DNA of 64,000 nt from Sanghuangporus weigelae (Eukaryota > Basidiomycota > Agaricomycetes > Hymenochaetales > Hymenochaetaceae): the NCBI GenBank assembly GCA_033182465.1, contig CP137327.1:1-64000 (forward strand), given 5' to 3'. The position numbers and the translations under genes were made by a program. Of the stretch, positions 33,411 to 43,905 are shown piece by piece (position 1 is the first letter of the stretch; every line of letters begins with the position of its first letter). The notes beneath the pieces are model-generated. The model was given only the letters and a program-made list of their open reading frames with translations, made no database searches and was not told where the DNA came from.

Positions 33411-34487
33411 GTGGAGAACTTCGAGCTAAGGAACAACAACTCGAATCTCAACAGCTCTACTTCACTGCAGACGAACCACTACTCAGCTATGCCTATTTTC
33501 GACGAGCTACATGCATTCTGTCAACCAGAAGATGCACCAGAATGGACATTTACACTCAGGCCACCGACCGAACGTTATCAATGGCCACAGCTGTGCAACC
33601 GATTCAACGAAGAGAACTACGAAGACGAAATCGTACCCCTATGCCCAGGAAAGTACTTCGACGATCTATTTGACAAGTGGAACGCAGTCCACCACAACCG
33701 AGACGAAATACCCCATCTTATGATGGCGAATCACTCAGACGAGTGGCTATTCAAACTCAGTAACCCTCGAGACGCAGCATTACGCCGACTCAATGATGAT
33801 GCATTTCTAACCTATGCGATCGAACTCGAAACACAAGCATTACACCGAGGCAAGATCGACTTTAGGCACGAAACGACATACAAGAACATCATGGGCATCT
33901 ATCATTCGGCAATTCAAATTTGCGCCTACCGACGAGACATGACTACCGCAATTCTTAACCGAATGATGCGATGGAGTCACTATCATCCAATGAGCATCGA
34001 TGCGATGAAGTACATCATATACATAGCCGACCAGACGGGCTTCTACGCATCCCACACCATGCAGTTCATGACGGTACTCAACATGACGAAGTATTACGAA
34101 GGAACGAGATACCGAACGGTTATTGAAGCGAGGAACTCTACTACGGACGAGCTACCACTCGATGCCATAGAGCACCACGTAGTCGAAGGCAAAGAGGTTA
34201 ACTACGACCCTCATTACCTTATGGAACTCAACAACCGAGAGGAAGAAGCCAGAGAGAAACTACAGGCTACACGACACCCATTGCTGGAAGATCTGATGAT
34301 CTCAGTCTACCAGTACCCGAGCGAACTCTACCAGCCGGACGAGATGCTTACGATGTCAGAACAGGAGGACATGTACATACATTCCGACGACACAGAGTCA
34401 AGCGAAGAAGGTGAAAGCAGGGAACTAGATACCCCAGCGAACTCGGCCCAGACTACACCTGAGGCTGAAGAATCCGAAGATTTGTAA
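33411..34487 (+). CDS. Gypsy-1 ORF after pol, 358 residues, unknown
   Basis: An intact 358-codon ORF, 175 bp after pol on the same strand. The middle is rich in aromatic residues and His (RMMRWSHYHPMSIDAMKYII, FYASHTMQFMTVLNMTKYY) and looks helical. The last 60 residues are strongly acidic and Ser/Glu-rich (DDTESSEEGESRELDTP). No signal peptide, membrane segment or known motif is seen. The position resembles that of env or accessory genes in retroviruses, but nothing in the sequence indicates an envelope protein. Expression would need a subgenomic RNA or an internal start. Confidence 0.65.
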   Translation: MENFELRNNNSNLNSSTSLQTNHYSAMPIFDELHAFCQPEDAPEWTFTLRPPTERYQWPQLCNRFNEENYEDEIVPLCPGKYFDDLFDKWNAVHHNRDEIPHLMMANHSDEWLFKLSNPRDAALRRLNDDAFLTYAIELETQALHRGKIDFRHETTYKNIMGIYHSAIQICAYRRDMTTAILNRMMRWSHYHPMSIDAMKYIIYIADQTGFYASHTMQFMTVLNMTKYYEGTRYRTVIEARNSTTDELPLDAIEHHVVEGKEVNYDPHYLMELNNREEEAREKLQATRHPLLEDLMISVYQYPSELYQPDEMLTMSEQEDMYIHSDDTESSEEGESRELDTPANSAQTTPEAEESEDL

Positions 34488-35027
34488 ACAACTCTTCTTT
34501 TATGCAACCCCTTTCCCATATCGTGACCCGACATGGTCAATTATGCATTTTATTCTTACCCTATGGTATTTATGGTCACATCCGACCAAATTATGCTTTA
34601 TGCACCTCGTTATTTCACGCTCATTCGGCCAACCAGCACAAATGAAGCACTATGCAGAAGTGTCAAAGAACCTACAAGGGCCTAGACATTTTGTATATTG
34701 CGTCATTGTGCCGGCGCCGAATTGGCAGATTATGCCTACCTTTTATTATCCTCTATGCAACGGAGAAGCCAAAAAGGTTACGTGAAGTCACTCCCTTGCA
34801 TTATGCTAGGATGTGCCTTCACGCTGAAAGGCACTCCAATTACACTCTTTCTTCGAAAAACTCCATTTGGGGGTTGAAGAGCCGTAGGTAAACACCTGGA
34901 ACTTCACTCCCAAATTGGTATAAAACTTATTCATTAACGACTTTATGATTTCTTTCTTATCACTTTCAATTGCGTCATATTCTTTACATGATGCACATTT
35001 CATATTCATATCCCTTCCCACCACCCT

Positions 35028-35343
35028 TTACAAGTCAATGTCTTCCCAGACACCCTTTTCACGACGTTCCTGCGAAGCAATACCTGCATTTTCGACGACT
35101 GGATCGATATCCTCAACGTCATAACCGAGCGCGAGGTGAACTCGAAGCGCGACAGTAGTAACATCGCGCTGGAACGATTGCATTTCGAAGTCAGCCTCCT
35201 AGAGGATGATTAACAACTCGAAACGGCACAGAGCATGCATCACTTACCTGAGCACGCCTCTTACGCTCCAAAATCCAATGATTTAGGCCGAAAATCGCGA
35301 CAATAACGACAAAAACAGTAACAGCAGCGGCGACTTTCGACAT
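35028..35343 (-). CDS. Antisense spliced gene in Gypsy-1, small membrane protein
   Basis: Two exons on the minus strand, 35343-35248 and 35198-35028, join in frame across a 49-nt intron with ideal signals (GTAAGT...TTAATC...CTAG). They give 88 residues. The start context is CAAAATG. Residues 4-20 are a hydrophobic segment, VAAAVTVFVVIVAIFGL, followed by a basic stretch, LERKRRAQ; this is the pattern of an N-terminal signal anchor. The C-terminal 56 residues are soluble and acidic, ending EKGVWEDIDL. It lies between the 358-residue ORF and the 3' LTR and is transcribed against the element. It is too short and too split to be found as one ORF. No homologue is recognised. It could be a captured host gene or an accessory gene. 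Confidence 0.65.
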
Positions 35344-35455
35344 TTTGGAGCAGAGATGATGATGGTTTGATAGCAAAAATCAACCATCACTAGGCGACCC
35401 TTTATCCGAGCTTTCTCACGGATTAGGATGAACATTTCTCCGAAAGTTCATCTTA

Positions 35456-35467
35456 GGGGGGGTGTAG
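35456..35467 (+). other. G-rich polypurine-like tract of Gypsy-1
   Basis: A run of seven or more G (TTAGGGGGGG) ends a few bases before the TGAAAGG start of the 3' LTR. It is the likely primer site for plus-strand DNA, though it is interrupted by TGTAG. Confidence 0.45.
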
Positions 35468-36979
35468 TGAAAGGATCCGCTCAAAATCTCGCATCAGGAT
35501 CGACACGATCAACAGAGCTACACGATCAGCTTTCCAAACGCGACCGGTAACCAAGCCAGCTATCAAAGGCCCAAGCAATCGAGCGGCCTAGGCAACAGTA
35601 ACCCGTTACCACCCGAGCGCTAGAAGCACCGAAGCGGATACGTAATCCCGCTAACAGCTAACACCGCCGACCGCCTATTACCGCGGACTACCACTCTAAC
35701 GCCGCCGACCAAGCAACCAGAGCGACCTCGATCAAAAGAAGCGATCAAACTTCTTAGAAGTCCAGAAGCACAACTACTAAAGCCTAAACGCTAAAAGGCT
35801 AAAGGCTAATAAGGTTTATGGAGACCTCACTGGCATTTCAGCACTGTCAAGTCTGTGCACGAGTTTACATGGTCCTTTATGAAGTATACTACTTAGTATG
35901 CACGGCAACGGTTGGTACGCGTGACTGTCACATCGAAACCGAGCGACACCTTCAGGATACAATGCATTCCAATCCACCAAGCCCAATAGTACCCAAGAAA
36001 CGAGAGGAACTCACGATCACAACTCGGACCCCTCGAACTGCGAACCCGATAACTTGGAGAATGATTGGATGGTATAGACCGGAGTTGCACACACCATGTC
36101 CAGCATCTACGATACAGGCAAACCTTTATTTACCGAGAGATGCGAACCTGGAGACCAAGCAATTACAACTCCTTATACAACGGAGGATATGGCGCTACAT
36201 TCGAGATATACGATACGAAGGCAAAGCATGGCTAGTCACCAGAACCCAGCAGAACCCACCAGCAGAGCTTATGCAGTTCATGATATGCCTTGGACCATAC
36301 TCTACACCGACCCGACACCTTAACACTGACGTGCGAGTTATGCTTACCCTCGCTGGACCTCGAGATGAATTCCGAAGAATCACATACCGAGCAGCCTACA
36401 TCGCTCCAAGAGCAAAGATGCCACTCAATGACGGCAATAACATCGTTATGGAGTACTGACAGTGGAGCATTCCATATCGGAGCACCACCTCTATTGTCTC
36501 AGTCAGCAACTCCAAAGAATTCTGTCATAGTGGAGACGACCTTACAGAGATTGGAGCAAAGTGGAGCGAAGCGCAACAGGATGACAAAGGAACAGATGTA
36601 ATGGTGGAGAAAAGTGGAGTAAAGTGGAGACAGGATGAGTAAGAAATAGGACGGAAAATGGAATATCTGGGAGCATAAATAGTTGTAGGATTAGGCCCTC
36701 ATTTCCCCATCTTTCGATCCTCTTAACACACTGGTGTAAAGCTTGCCCTACAGCGAGCTATTACTGTGTGCTTTGTACTATCACGCCTCTTGGAAATCCC
36801 AATCTGCTTTACTATCACCTCGTATCTGAAAGTATCCATAACTCGGACCGCGACTAAGAAGGCTAGTAAGGGACCGCGTGGTACAGCCAGACGTGGGTAG
36901 ATAAGATCACCTTTGCACAACATATCGCTGCTTAGGCAAAAGGATCGAACCGGTGTAACCCCGGGCCTACTCCCTAACA
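35468..36979 (+). repeat. Gypsy-1 3' LTR
   Basis: 1512 bp, matching the 5' LTR with no visible difference. It ends CCCTAACA and is followed by TATATACGG, which is not a copy of the left flank. Confidence 0.95.
35818..36459 (+). CDS. ORF inside the 3' LTR (U3), 213 residues
   Basis: This has the same frame as 25039-25680. It would be at the 3' end of the full-length element RNA, after the 358-residue ORF, and so is the copy available for expression from genomic-type RNA. No domain is recognised, and chance openness is not excluded. Confidence 0.4.
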   Translation: METSLAFQHCQVCARVYMVLYEVYYLVCTATVGTRDCHIETERHLQDTMHSNPPSPIVPKKREELTITTRTPRTANPITWRMIGWYRPELHTPCPASTIQANLYLPRDANLETKQLQLLIQRRIWRYIRDIRYEGKAWLVTRTQQNPPAELMQFMICLGPYSTPTRHLNTDVRVMLTLAGPRDEFRRITYRAAYIAPRAKMPLNDGNNIVMEY

Positions 36980-37294
36980 TATATACGGTAAATCATAAGA
37001 TCGGCAGCCTGTAGTCACTGAGGGATGTGTCCTATAGTGCCTGGTGCTGGGTAGGAGTTGTCAGCAGACCTGACTGAGTGTCGGAGAGCCATCAGCGGAT
37101 TGATCTGGGCTTTAGAAGGGTGCCGCAGTACAGTACATGCGCTGGAATTGGTGGAAACATGCTCAAATGGTGTCTCGAGTGCAGTAGAAGTATGTCCTCA
37201 CACTCTGAGGTGTAGGCGACACTGGGATATGGTATCTGTAGTGGGAGGGAGTCATAGTATGAGTGTACTGGCATAGGAGGGGCCAGTGCACTAC
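36980..37294 (+). mobile_element. Right part of LTR-J
   Basis: Unrecognised sequence ending GTGCACTACA, immediately followed by resumed CSE1 sequence (GTGGTCTTTATTTGAG). It pairs with the left part that starts TGTAGTG at 22837. Confidence 0.5.
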
Positions 37295-39113
37295 AGTGGT
37301 CTTTATTTGAGAAGAAACACCAGCTATCGGTTCATCCAGATCAGTTTGCAGCTCAGGGGGGGTCCCACAGAAGAAATCGGATGAACATCCTGTTTTCTGC
37401 ACCATTGGTATGAGCGTCCTCAAGCACTGGAGGGATGTCCTGACACACGAGGTCATAGAAAATATTGAGGAGGATGACCATTGCTCGTGCAACAGTTTCC
37501 GCGTCTTTGTTGGGAGGCAATGGGCTGTTGAGGAGCATCCCTGCAGTGCAACAGAGAATCCACTTGCAATAAGGGCACGCAGAACATCTGCAGCGGCTTG
37601 GCGTCATGTCGTTCCTTTTGTAGTCAGACCGTCAGCAATCGCAGCCCAACTCGCACTAGCAAATGTAAGATTGAGACGCACATATTCCAGAGCGTCGTCT
37701 TCAAACTGCTCTACTTCATGAGTCCCCAGCAACACATTCGGTACGACACTGCCTTCAACAAGGCCTCGATAGTCTCCCGGCTCTCGATAATTACTCGATA
37801 ATTCCCAGAGCGGATAGCCGTACTAAGAAAACGGAGTGACTGTCTTACGAGGCCATATAGGCGAGCACGAGAGGCTCTGGCACACAAGGTCATTGAAAAT
37901 ATTGAGAAGGACAAGCATTGCTTGCACAACAGTCTCCATGTCTTTGTTTGGAGGCAATGGGCTGTCGAGAAGCATGCCTGCAGTGCAACGGAGAATCCGG
38001 TTGCAATAAGGACACGCAGAACATCTGCAGCGGCTTGGCGCCGTGTCATTCTCTTCCGCAGTCAAAGTGCAAGCAATCAGAGCTGAACTCACACTAGCAA
38101 ATGTGAGATCGAGACGCACATATTCCAGAGCGTCGTCTTCAAACTGCTCTACTTCATGAATCCCCAGTGACATTCGGCACGACACCACCTTCAACAAGGC
38201 CTCGATAGTCTCCCGGCTCTCGAAAATTCCTTGATAATTTCCAGAGTGGATAGCTGTGCTAAGAAAATGGAGTGACTGTCTTACGAGGCCATATAGGCGA
38301 ATGCAGGAGGTTCTGGCACACAAGGTCATTGAAAATATTGAGGAGGATGACCATTACTTGCACAACAGTCTCCGCGTCTTTGTTGGGAGGCAATGAGCTG
38401 TTGAGGAGCATCTCTGCAGTGTAACGGAGAACTTGTAGGAACGGTTCTGCGAATTGGGCCAGGACGAAGTTGATGACTGTGAATAAATCGTGAGTACGCA
38501 TCTCCGACCGCCATCGTCCCAAATATACAGTGCGCAGTTTCAAGAACTGAGAGATTGACTGCATATGCATCCGGTGCAGGATTTTGCGTGTTCACGAGTT
38601 CCTTAGCTCAAGGTGAGAGCAGCATACAACCTAACTGACTTGGACATACCTTGACAAGACCCTCCCATCGTTCCCAAAAACCGTAAGCTGCAATTATCGA
38701 AACAGTCTCCGCCACCTGTGCACGAAGGTTTTTGTCGAGCGGGCTCGCGAGAGAGATCATTGTGGGAACAAGTTGTGTACGCAGAGGATGCTTTTCAGAA
38801 TTGGGAATAACTGGTTCATCCTAGTGCCCGTCAGCACTTTTAGACACGTAATTAAGCAAGAACACAGTACCTCTTCCCATCTACGCTTGACTGTATTCTT
38901 GAGATAAACACTAGCAGCTAATCGGACGGATCAATCTTGACCTGGGGTGATGACTAGTTGAAGAAGAGCCAACAGAAAGCCCGGCTGAGCTGAAAGAGCA
39001 GGGAGATCTTGCTCTGCCGGTTTGCAAGTTGCCGGTTTGCGAGTTGCCCCTTTGCGAGTTGCAGGATTTAGCGAAGCAGTCGGGATGCGTGGTCGCGGCT
39101 TGCGTGCCAGCAT
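37295..39113 (-). pseudogene. CSE1 copy with N-terminal exons, plus partial duplicates
   Basis: The 5' end of a CSE1 copy is at about 39113 (minus strand): AEQDLPALSAQPGFLLALLQ, a TGA stop at 38931-38933 where Arg (CGA) is expected, then SVRLAASVYLKNTVKRRWEE. After an intron (GTACTG...CACTAG) come DEPVIPNSEKHPLRTQLVPT and QVAETVSIIAAYGFWERWEG, all matching the importin-beta N-terminal region of CSE1. Downstream, 38330-37300 holds INFVLAQFAEPFLQVLRY and several duplicated partial units with EVEQFEDDALEYVRLDLTFA-like blocks and the same faulty LVCQNL-WPRK fusion seen at 2771-3620. The N-terminal exon also has a short in-frame repeat (ATRKGATRKPATCKPA). Confidence 0.8.
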
Positions 39114-39139
39114 AATCATGTGACACAAAAAGCCGTCCC

Positions 39140-39170
39140 CCTTGTCCGGATCCTCCGGACATCTATGGCT
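39140..39170. repeat. TCCGGA palindrome upstream of a CSE1 copy
   Basis: TGTCCGGATCCTCCGGACA lies in the 5' region of the CSE1 copy. Nearly the same palindrome is at 43419-43437, in the matching position upstream of the next CSE1 copy. It may have been duplicated with the gene. Confidence 0.6.
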
Positions 39171-39218
39171 AGAGTTCAAAAGCGACTCTGGAGACGTTGC
39201 GATGGTTAACCTACACAC

Positions 39219-40051
39219 AGGTCTAGTATGATTTTCATGGAATCTCCATGTCCACGCACCTCATTAGAGCAGATATGCTTTCAAATATATATTGGTCAAA
39301 ATTTGGATTCCTCGGATTCTTCGCGATTGCTCCAAGATGCCAATCAAACGTTGCAGAAGATTTTGATAGGTGAGGACGAGCGTCATATGGGCAGTAAGTA
39401 TGACACGCATGACAAGTACACGGAGTAATTCAGATAGAGCCGGAGGACAAAAGTTGCACACGCACATTTCATCAAGTAGTCGTTTTCCGCAATCTTCTCC
39501 GGCGACCCACCTGACTCGACTCTAGAAGGTACAGCATTTGAAACTTCACGGACGTCTTCTTGATCAAATGTTGAGTCGAGCAATGGCGAGCAAAGCTTCT
39601 TATAGCACTTGCAAGTTGCACTTGATGACGAGAATTCATTTGGTAGTTGTCGCGGTGTGCATATAAGTGACGCAATTGGACGAAAGGTTAGCACAGGAGT
39701 GGAAGAACGGAAACAAGCTGTTCCTTTGTGAGCTGTAATGATGCCATCAATGAGACTCTTCGAAGATCAAGAGGTCCTTAATAATCCTGCCTGATTTCGA
39801 AAAGAGTATAAGAAGCAAATCGAGTCAACCTGAAGGATCGGATGCACAGCGTCGGAGTGGGCTTGTAGGTCCTCAAATATGTTTCGTGAAAAGAAGTCTA
39901 TAGCATCAATCAGAACATTTGTACCCATCACTCCTTCCTGCGAGATAATTAAAGAATGAGGGCAGCAGGTCGACAAAATGAAGTATCTTATCTGACCGAT
40001 AGCTCCAAGCATTACAACAGCAGTGAGAAGATATACACTCTGGTCTTTCCG
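39219..40051 (-). pseudogene. CSE1 fragment, central part of the next copy
   Basis: The minus strand reads RKDQSVYLLTAVVMLGAIGQ up to an intron, then LIDAIDFFSRNIFEDLQAHS and LQVDSICFLYSFRNQAGLL, then (39220-39470) CPPALSELLRVLVMRV and TYQNLLQRLIGILEQSRR. This parallels 1311-2330. It is cut at 40051 by an LTR and continues at 42884. Confidence 0.75.
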
Positions 40052-42883
40052 CTGAAACTCCTGTGTACTGTCTGTTAGCAGAGGAGTGTCACAGTTCTGT
40101 TGGGGGCTGTTCTGTAAGATTGAGACGAATGGGATAGCAGAAGGGTGACTATAGGCCAAAGCTGGGGTGATCCCGAAGGGTTGAGCTAGGTTCCGAAGCG
40201 GTTTCGGAGGGGATGAGTGAGTTGAGATTAAAGGCTGCTGAAAGTGTGCGAGGGTGGGGATTTGAGCAGAGAAGAGAAGCTGAGAAGCAAGCGGGAGAAG
40301 TCGAGGTGAGGAGGATCAGTGGTGGTGATACGATAGTACGAACGATGTCCTCACAGGTAGTCTTCGATGGATTTGAACCCTGGGGAGTAGTAACGATGAG
40401 ACGAAGCTTGGGACGATATTTCCAAAGCTTAGAACGAAGCTAGAGTGATCCTACAAGGATCCGATACGACGCGATGAAACTCCTGTGGGCGTTCTGATAC
40501 CGGACAGGGAATATAAAGTTCGAGGGGCTGCCCTAGAATACCTTTGAGTAGTCAGCAGAGAGATCCACCTAGACCAAAGGCAAGTGGAAACGAAGGGATA
40601 ATGGAATATACGAGAGAAGGGTTGTATGAGGGCTGAGGAACACGTGGGAAGCGCTCGAGGAAGGATTCCGAGGATGGGCTTCTCCCGAGATTGATGGTGG
40701 CGGTGCAAAGGCTAAATCGACTCTCCGGCTCAACTGCGAGCTCTGGACTAAAGCCGACTAACACAAGGCACGAGAACTAATCTAACTAAGGCTACGCTAG
40801 TCGAACCACCAACTCGAACGTGACTAATCGACTGTGCTAACTCACTGGGAAGCGACGGCAGCCGATCTCACTCGGAGTCTAAAGTGTCGGAACACGGCAT
40901 AATGATTCGAAACGCGATATGAAGGACGGGGACGGTAACTGGGCGATCTAAACGTGATACAAGAGACGGAGGGACTTTACGGTGATGGAAAGGGATAATA
41001 TGGTGTCCTTTTCCGACGACAGTGGAGAGGGGAAGGTGTTACGAGACCGAAAGCACGCGGCACGCTAAGTAACTGGGTTACGAGCGAAACCAGCGAAACC
41101 GATCGGAACACGCAATGAAGTTTCGATCCGGATGACAGAGACAGGAGGAGTCCTTTATATGAACCAGGCGAACTATACGAACGTACGAACGGTTCTGCTG
41201 CGAAGAGAGGTCACCGATCGACTGTACAGAACATGAAATATTATATATTAGGCTTTAGAGACGAGAGAGTTTTCTACGAACAAGAAGAACTCAAAGCTGT
41301 GGGACTTGGGACGATCTAAGAGCTCCTCCGCTCCCCCTCCCCCCTCCACTACGAGAGTTGTGCTAAATTTATACTAAACGTCCAAACTGAGCCTCCCATC
41401 GGTCAGAAAACATAAGCCATAAGAAAAGGGGAACGCATATCACTTATCTACAAAGGAGAAGGGCGCATATGAATGGTTAAGGGACACATAAAACAGAAAG
41501 AAACAATACTAAACATGGTCGGAATGAGAGCATAAAGAAATAAAAGGGACGCATATAGAAAGGTGAGATCATAAGCGAAGCCTTCGGAACTGGGTGTCTT
41601 TGAGCGGAACGAGTCGGAACTTGGGGAAAAGACTTGGAAAGACCTCGGCTAGCCTTACAGGGCAAATCTGCGATGTTTTGAATGGGAGAGGGACTGTGGA
41701 CGACGCTGCAGGGTCAAATCTCTTTGTCAGGAGTACGGATCCAGGATCCGGAGACTTGTGATTGACGCGTGTAGGATCGTCGCGTGATTCTTCCGCCGTG
41801 TCTTATATGATGGCCGATCACGGAACGGTGCATGTGCCATTTAGACTATGGCGTTCTTGCTAAGTCCACTCGCTCCAGCAAAACCAGTCGGAACCGGGCA
41901 AAACCAGTCGGAATATCGCGGAACTGGTCGTAACGACTTCGTACGCTCCCAAGCTTTAGTCTTACTCTTCAGCGACAGGATGCGATGAAACATGAGGTGT
42001 TGCGCAGCATAACAATGCAATACGACGTGGAACAGAGCGGGGGGGGGGGATGAGAGTTGAACAAAGGGACCAGTAAGTTGCGAGTAGAGACTCTAACAGC
42101 AATGCGAGTTGAACTGAGCACACTGGTCTCGGAACACGACTGCTAGGCAGGGGTCTCAGGATGAATGAAACAGAACTATCATATATTTGATAGAGGCAAG
42201 AGAGTCGAAGTGAGTACAGTGAGAGTCAAGGTGTTTTCGACTGTAGCAAAGAGAGAAGACGAGTAGGACTAGAACTGGGCTTTCTGGTCCAGACTTGACT
42301 CCTGTACTGATCTGCAGGCCGGACTGAACTGAACTCCCCTACACAAATAGATCGTCTATTTATAACATTGTCCATCCTGAGCCTTCGAAGCACCAGGGAC
42401 CATAAACGAAGAGAAGTTGGAAGGCATATCTCAAAGGGGAGCATGGAGAACAAAAGACGAGGTGAACATATCTAGAAAGTGGCAAGCACATAGATCATAG
42501 GGCATAAAACAAAATATGAGCGCATATAGAACATAGAGGGGAGAAGTTGGAGCGCATTGCATCGGATCGAAGCTTGGGAGGTGTTGGGCGTCGGTCCTGA
42601 GTCTCACAATTCAAATCTTGGGCTTGGGACTAATAAGATGAGTCGGCTGAGCCTTCCTTTGTGGAGTCGACTGGGTGGCTCAGGCATCTGATCTGCTATC
42701 CTTGAGTGATTTCCAACATCGTAAGTTTTTCCCTGGCAGCAGTCCAATGCATGAGGCTGTAATAGATTGCTCCGCTTCGAATCATGTCGATCCGCGCCGG
42801 ATTAAACTGTTATGATGCGGAACATGGCGGAATGTGTGTCACGTGGGTGATTTCAGACCTAGCACGTCGTTGCTTCTTACACT
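40052..42883 (-). mobile_element. Solo LTR-C, split by a solo Gypsy-2-type LTR
   Basis: In minus orientation it starts TGTAAGAAGCAACG at 42883 and ends CACAGGAGTTTCA at 40052. The flanks in CSE1 are CCGC and CTGC, a 4-bp target duplication with one C-to-T change; the empty site is seen at 2376-2390. The net length without the inner LTR is about 1.33 kb. A run of G lies at 42042-42050. Confidence 0.75.
40475..41971 (-). mobile_element. Solo LTR of the Gypsy-2 family
   Basis: A 1497-bp reverse complement of the LTR at 50986-52368, with ends TGAAGAGTAAG and GGAGTTTCA. It is flanked on both sides by GCGA (40471-40474 and 41972-41975), a perfect 4-bp target duplication. It has about 105 bp (near 40870-40975) that the Gypsy-2 5' LTR lacks. 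Confidence 0.88.
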
Positions 42884-43300
42884 GCTTCCAGCTATCTTCA
42901 CCTCGCAGATCAGACGAATACTCCTGTAAGCCTAATTCGATCCATCAGAGAACAATTTCTGTCATAACTGCAGCATATCTGCTTGTAACAAAGGCACGCA
43001 GAACATCCGCAGTGGCTAGGCACTGTGTTGCTCCTTCTACAGTCGGACCGTCAGCAATCGCCACCAAACTCGCACTAGCAAATGAGAGATTGAGACGCAC
43101 ATATTCGAGAGTGTCGTCTTCAAACTGCTCTACTTCACGAGTCCCCAGCGACATATTGGGTACGACGACGCCTTCAACAAGGCCATCGATAGTCTCTCAG
43201 CTCTCGAAAATTCCTTGATAATTCCCAGAGCGGATAGCTATACTAAGAAAATGGAGAGACTGGATGCACGGGCGTCGGAAATGCGAATGGTTCGACAGTC
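42884..43300 (-). pseudogene. CSE1 fragment, upstream part of the split copy
   Basis: After the LTR, CSE1 resumes at GCTTCCAGCTATCTTCACC, the exact partner of the break at 40051. The minus strand reads VEQFEDDTLEYVRLNLSFAS and LRAFVTSRYAAVMTEIVL. It ends near 43300, where sequence like that upstream of other CSE1 copies begins. Confidence 0.7.
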
Positions 43301-43418
43301 CCAGCTAGCAGTGAGAAGGTGCGTGTGAGACGAAGAGGATGGAATCAAGGACATGGGCGAGGAGTGAACTTAAGGTCGCAAGGCGCTGAGGTCACATGAC
43401 ACAGACGAGCACTCCCTC

Positions 43419-43879
43419 TGTCTGGATCCTCCGGACATCTACTGTGAAGCTGGTGCATCTAACAAAAAATACATTTGTAAACTATATATTGGAGTCCATC
43501 AAGCTTGTTACATATCATGTATGAATTTAATATACTTGTATATTAATATTGAAACTTTGTAGTATGCCATTTGTGATAAAGTAAAAGTAAATTTTATGAA
43601 AATGTCAAATAAAGGATTCTCTCATGCATGTCCAGATCCTCCGGACAAATGCATACATGCACCATTAATAATGATATTAATATTGCTGACTTCAAAACAA
43701 GAACAATAAAATATCAAGGACTCCCTCATGCGTGCCCGGAGAATCTGGACAAATAGTAACATACTCTATCTTTGTATGTCATAGCTTACTCTCTCATGTG
43801 TCCAGATGATCTGGACATATGATGTACTAAGCTCTGAGTTATTAGAGTACTTCTACTGCATGTCCGGACCTTCTGGACA
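43419..43879. repeat. Five TGTCCGGA-type imperfect palindromes
   Basis: 19-bp imperfect palindromes of form TGTCYRGATNNTCYGGACA lie at 43419-43437, 43629-43647, 43733-43751, 43799-43817 and 43861-43879. Each is preceded by a run like ACTCCCTCATGCG. Spacing shrinks from 210 to 62 bp. The DNA between them is AT-rich with no gene. Confidence 0.8.
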
Positions 43880-43905
43880 ATTAGCACAAATATTGTTATT
43901 CATAA

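Larger units (their letters stand above)
24689..36979 (+). mobile_element. Gypsy-1, complete 12.3-kb Ty3/Gypsy retrotransposon
   Basis: LTRs at 24689-26200 and 35468-36979 are both 1512 bp, start TGAAAGG and end CCCTAACA. They read as identical by eye, so the insertion is recent. Inside, in order, are two small ORFs, gag with a CCHC knuckle, pol (protease, reverse transcriptase, RNase H, integrase, chromodomain) and a 358-residue ORF, all intact. A spliced antisense gene follows. The gene order with integrase last and the chromodomain mark it as a chromovirus-type Ty3/Gypsy element. Flanks (GGCC and TATA) show no target duplication. The internal region is about 9.3 kb, longer than a plain element of this type. 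Confidence 0.95.

Noticed and set aside
34543-35158. Several 60-80-codon plus-strand ORFs after the 358-residue ORF
   Set aside because: Short and overlapping, without domains; the antisense spliced gene explains part of the region better.
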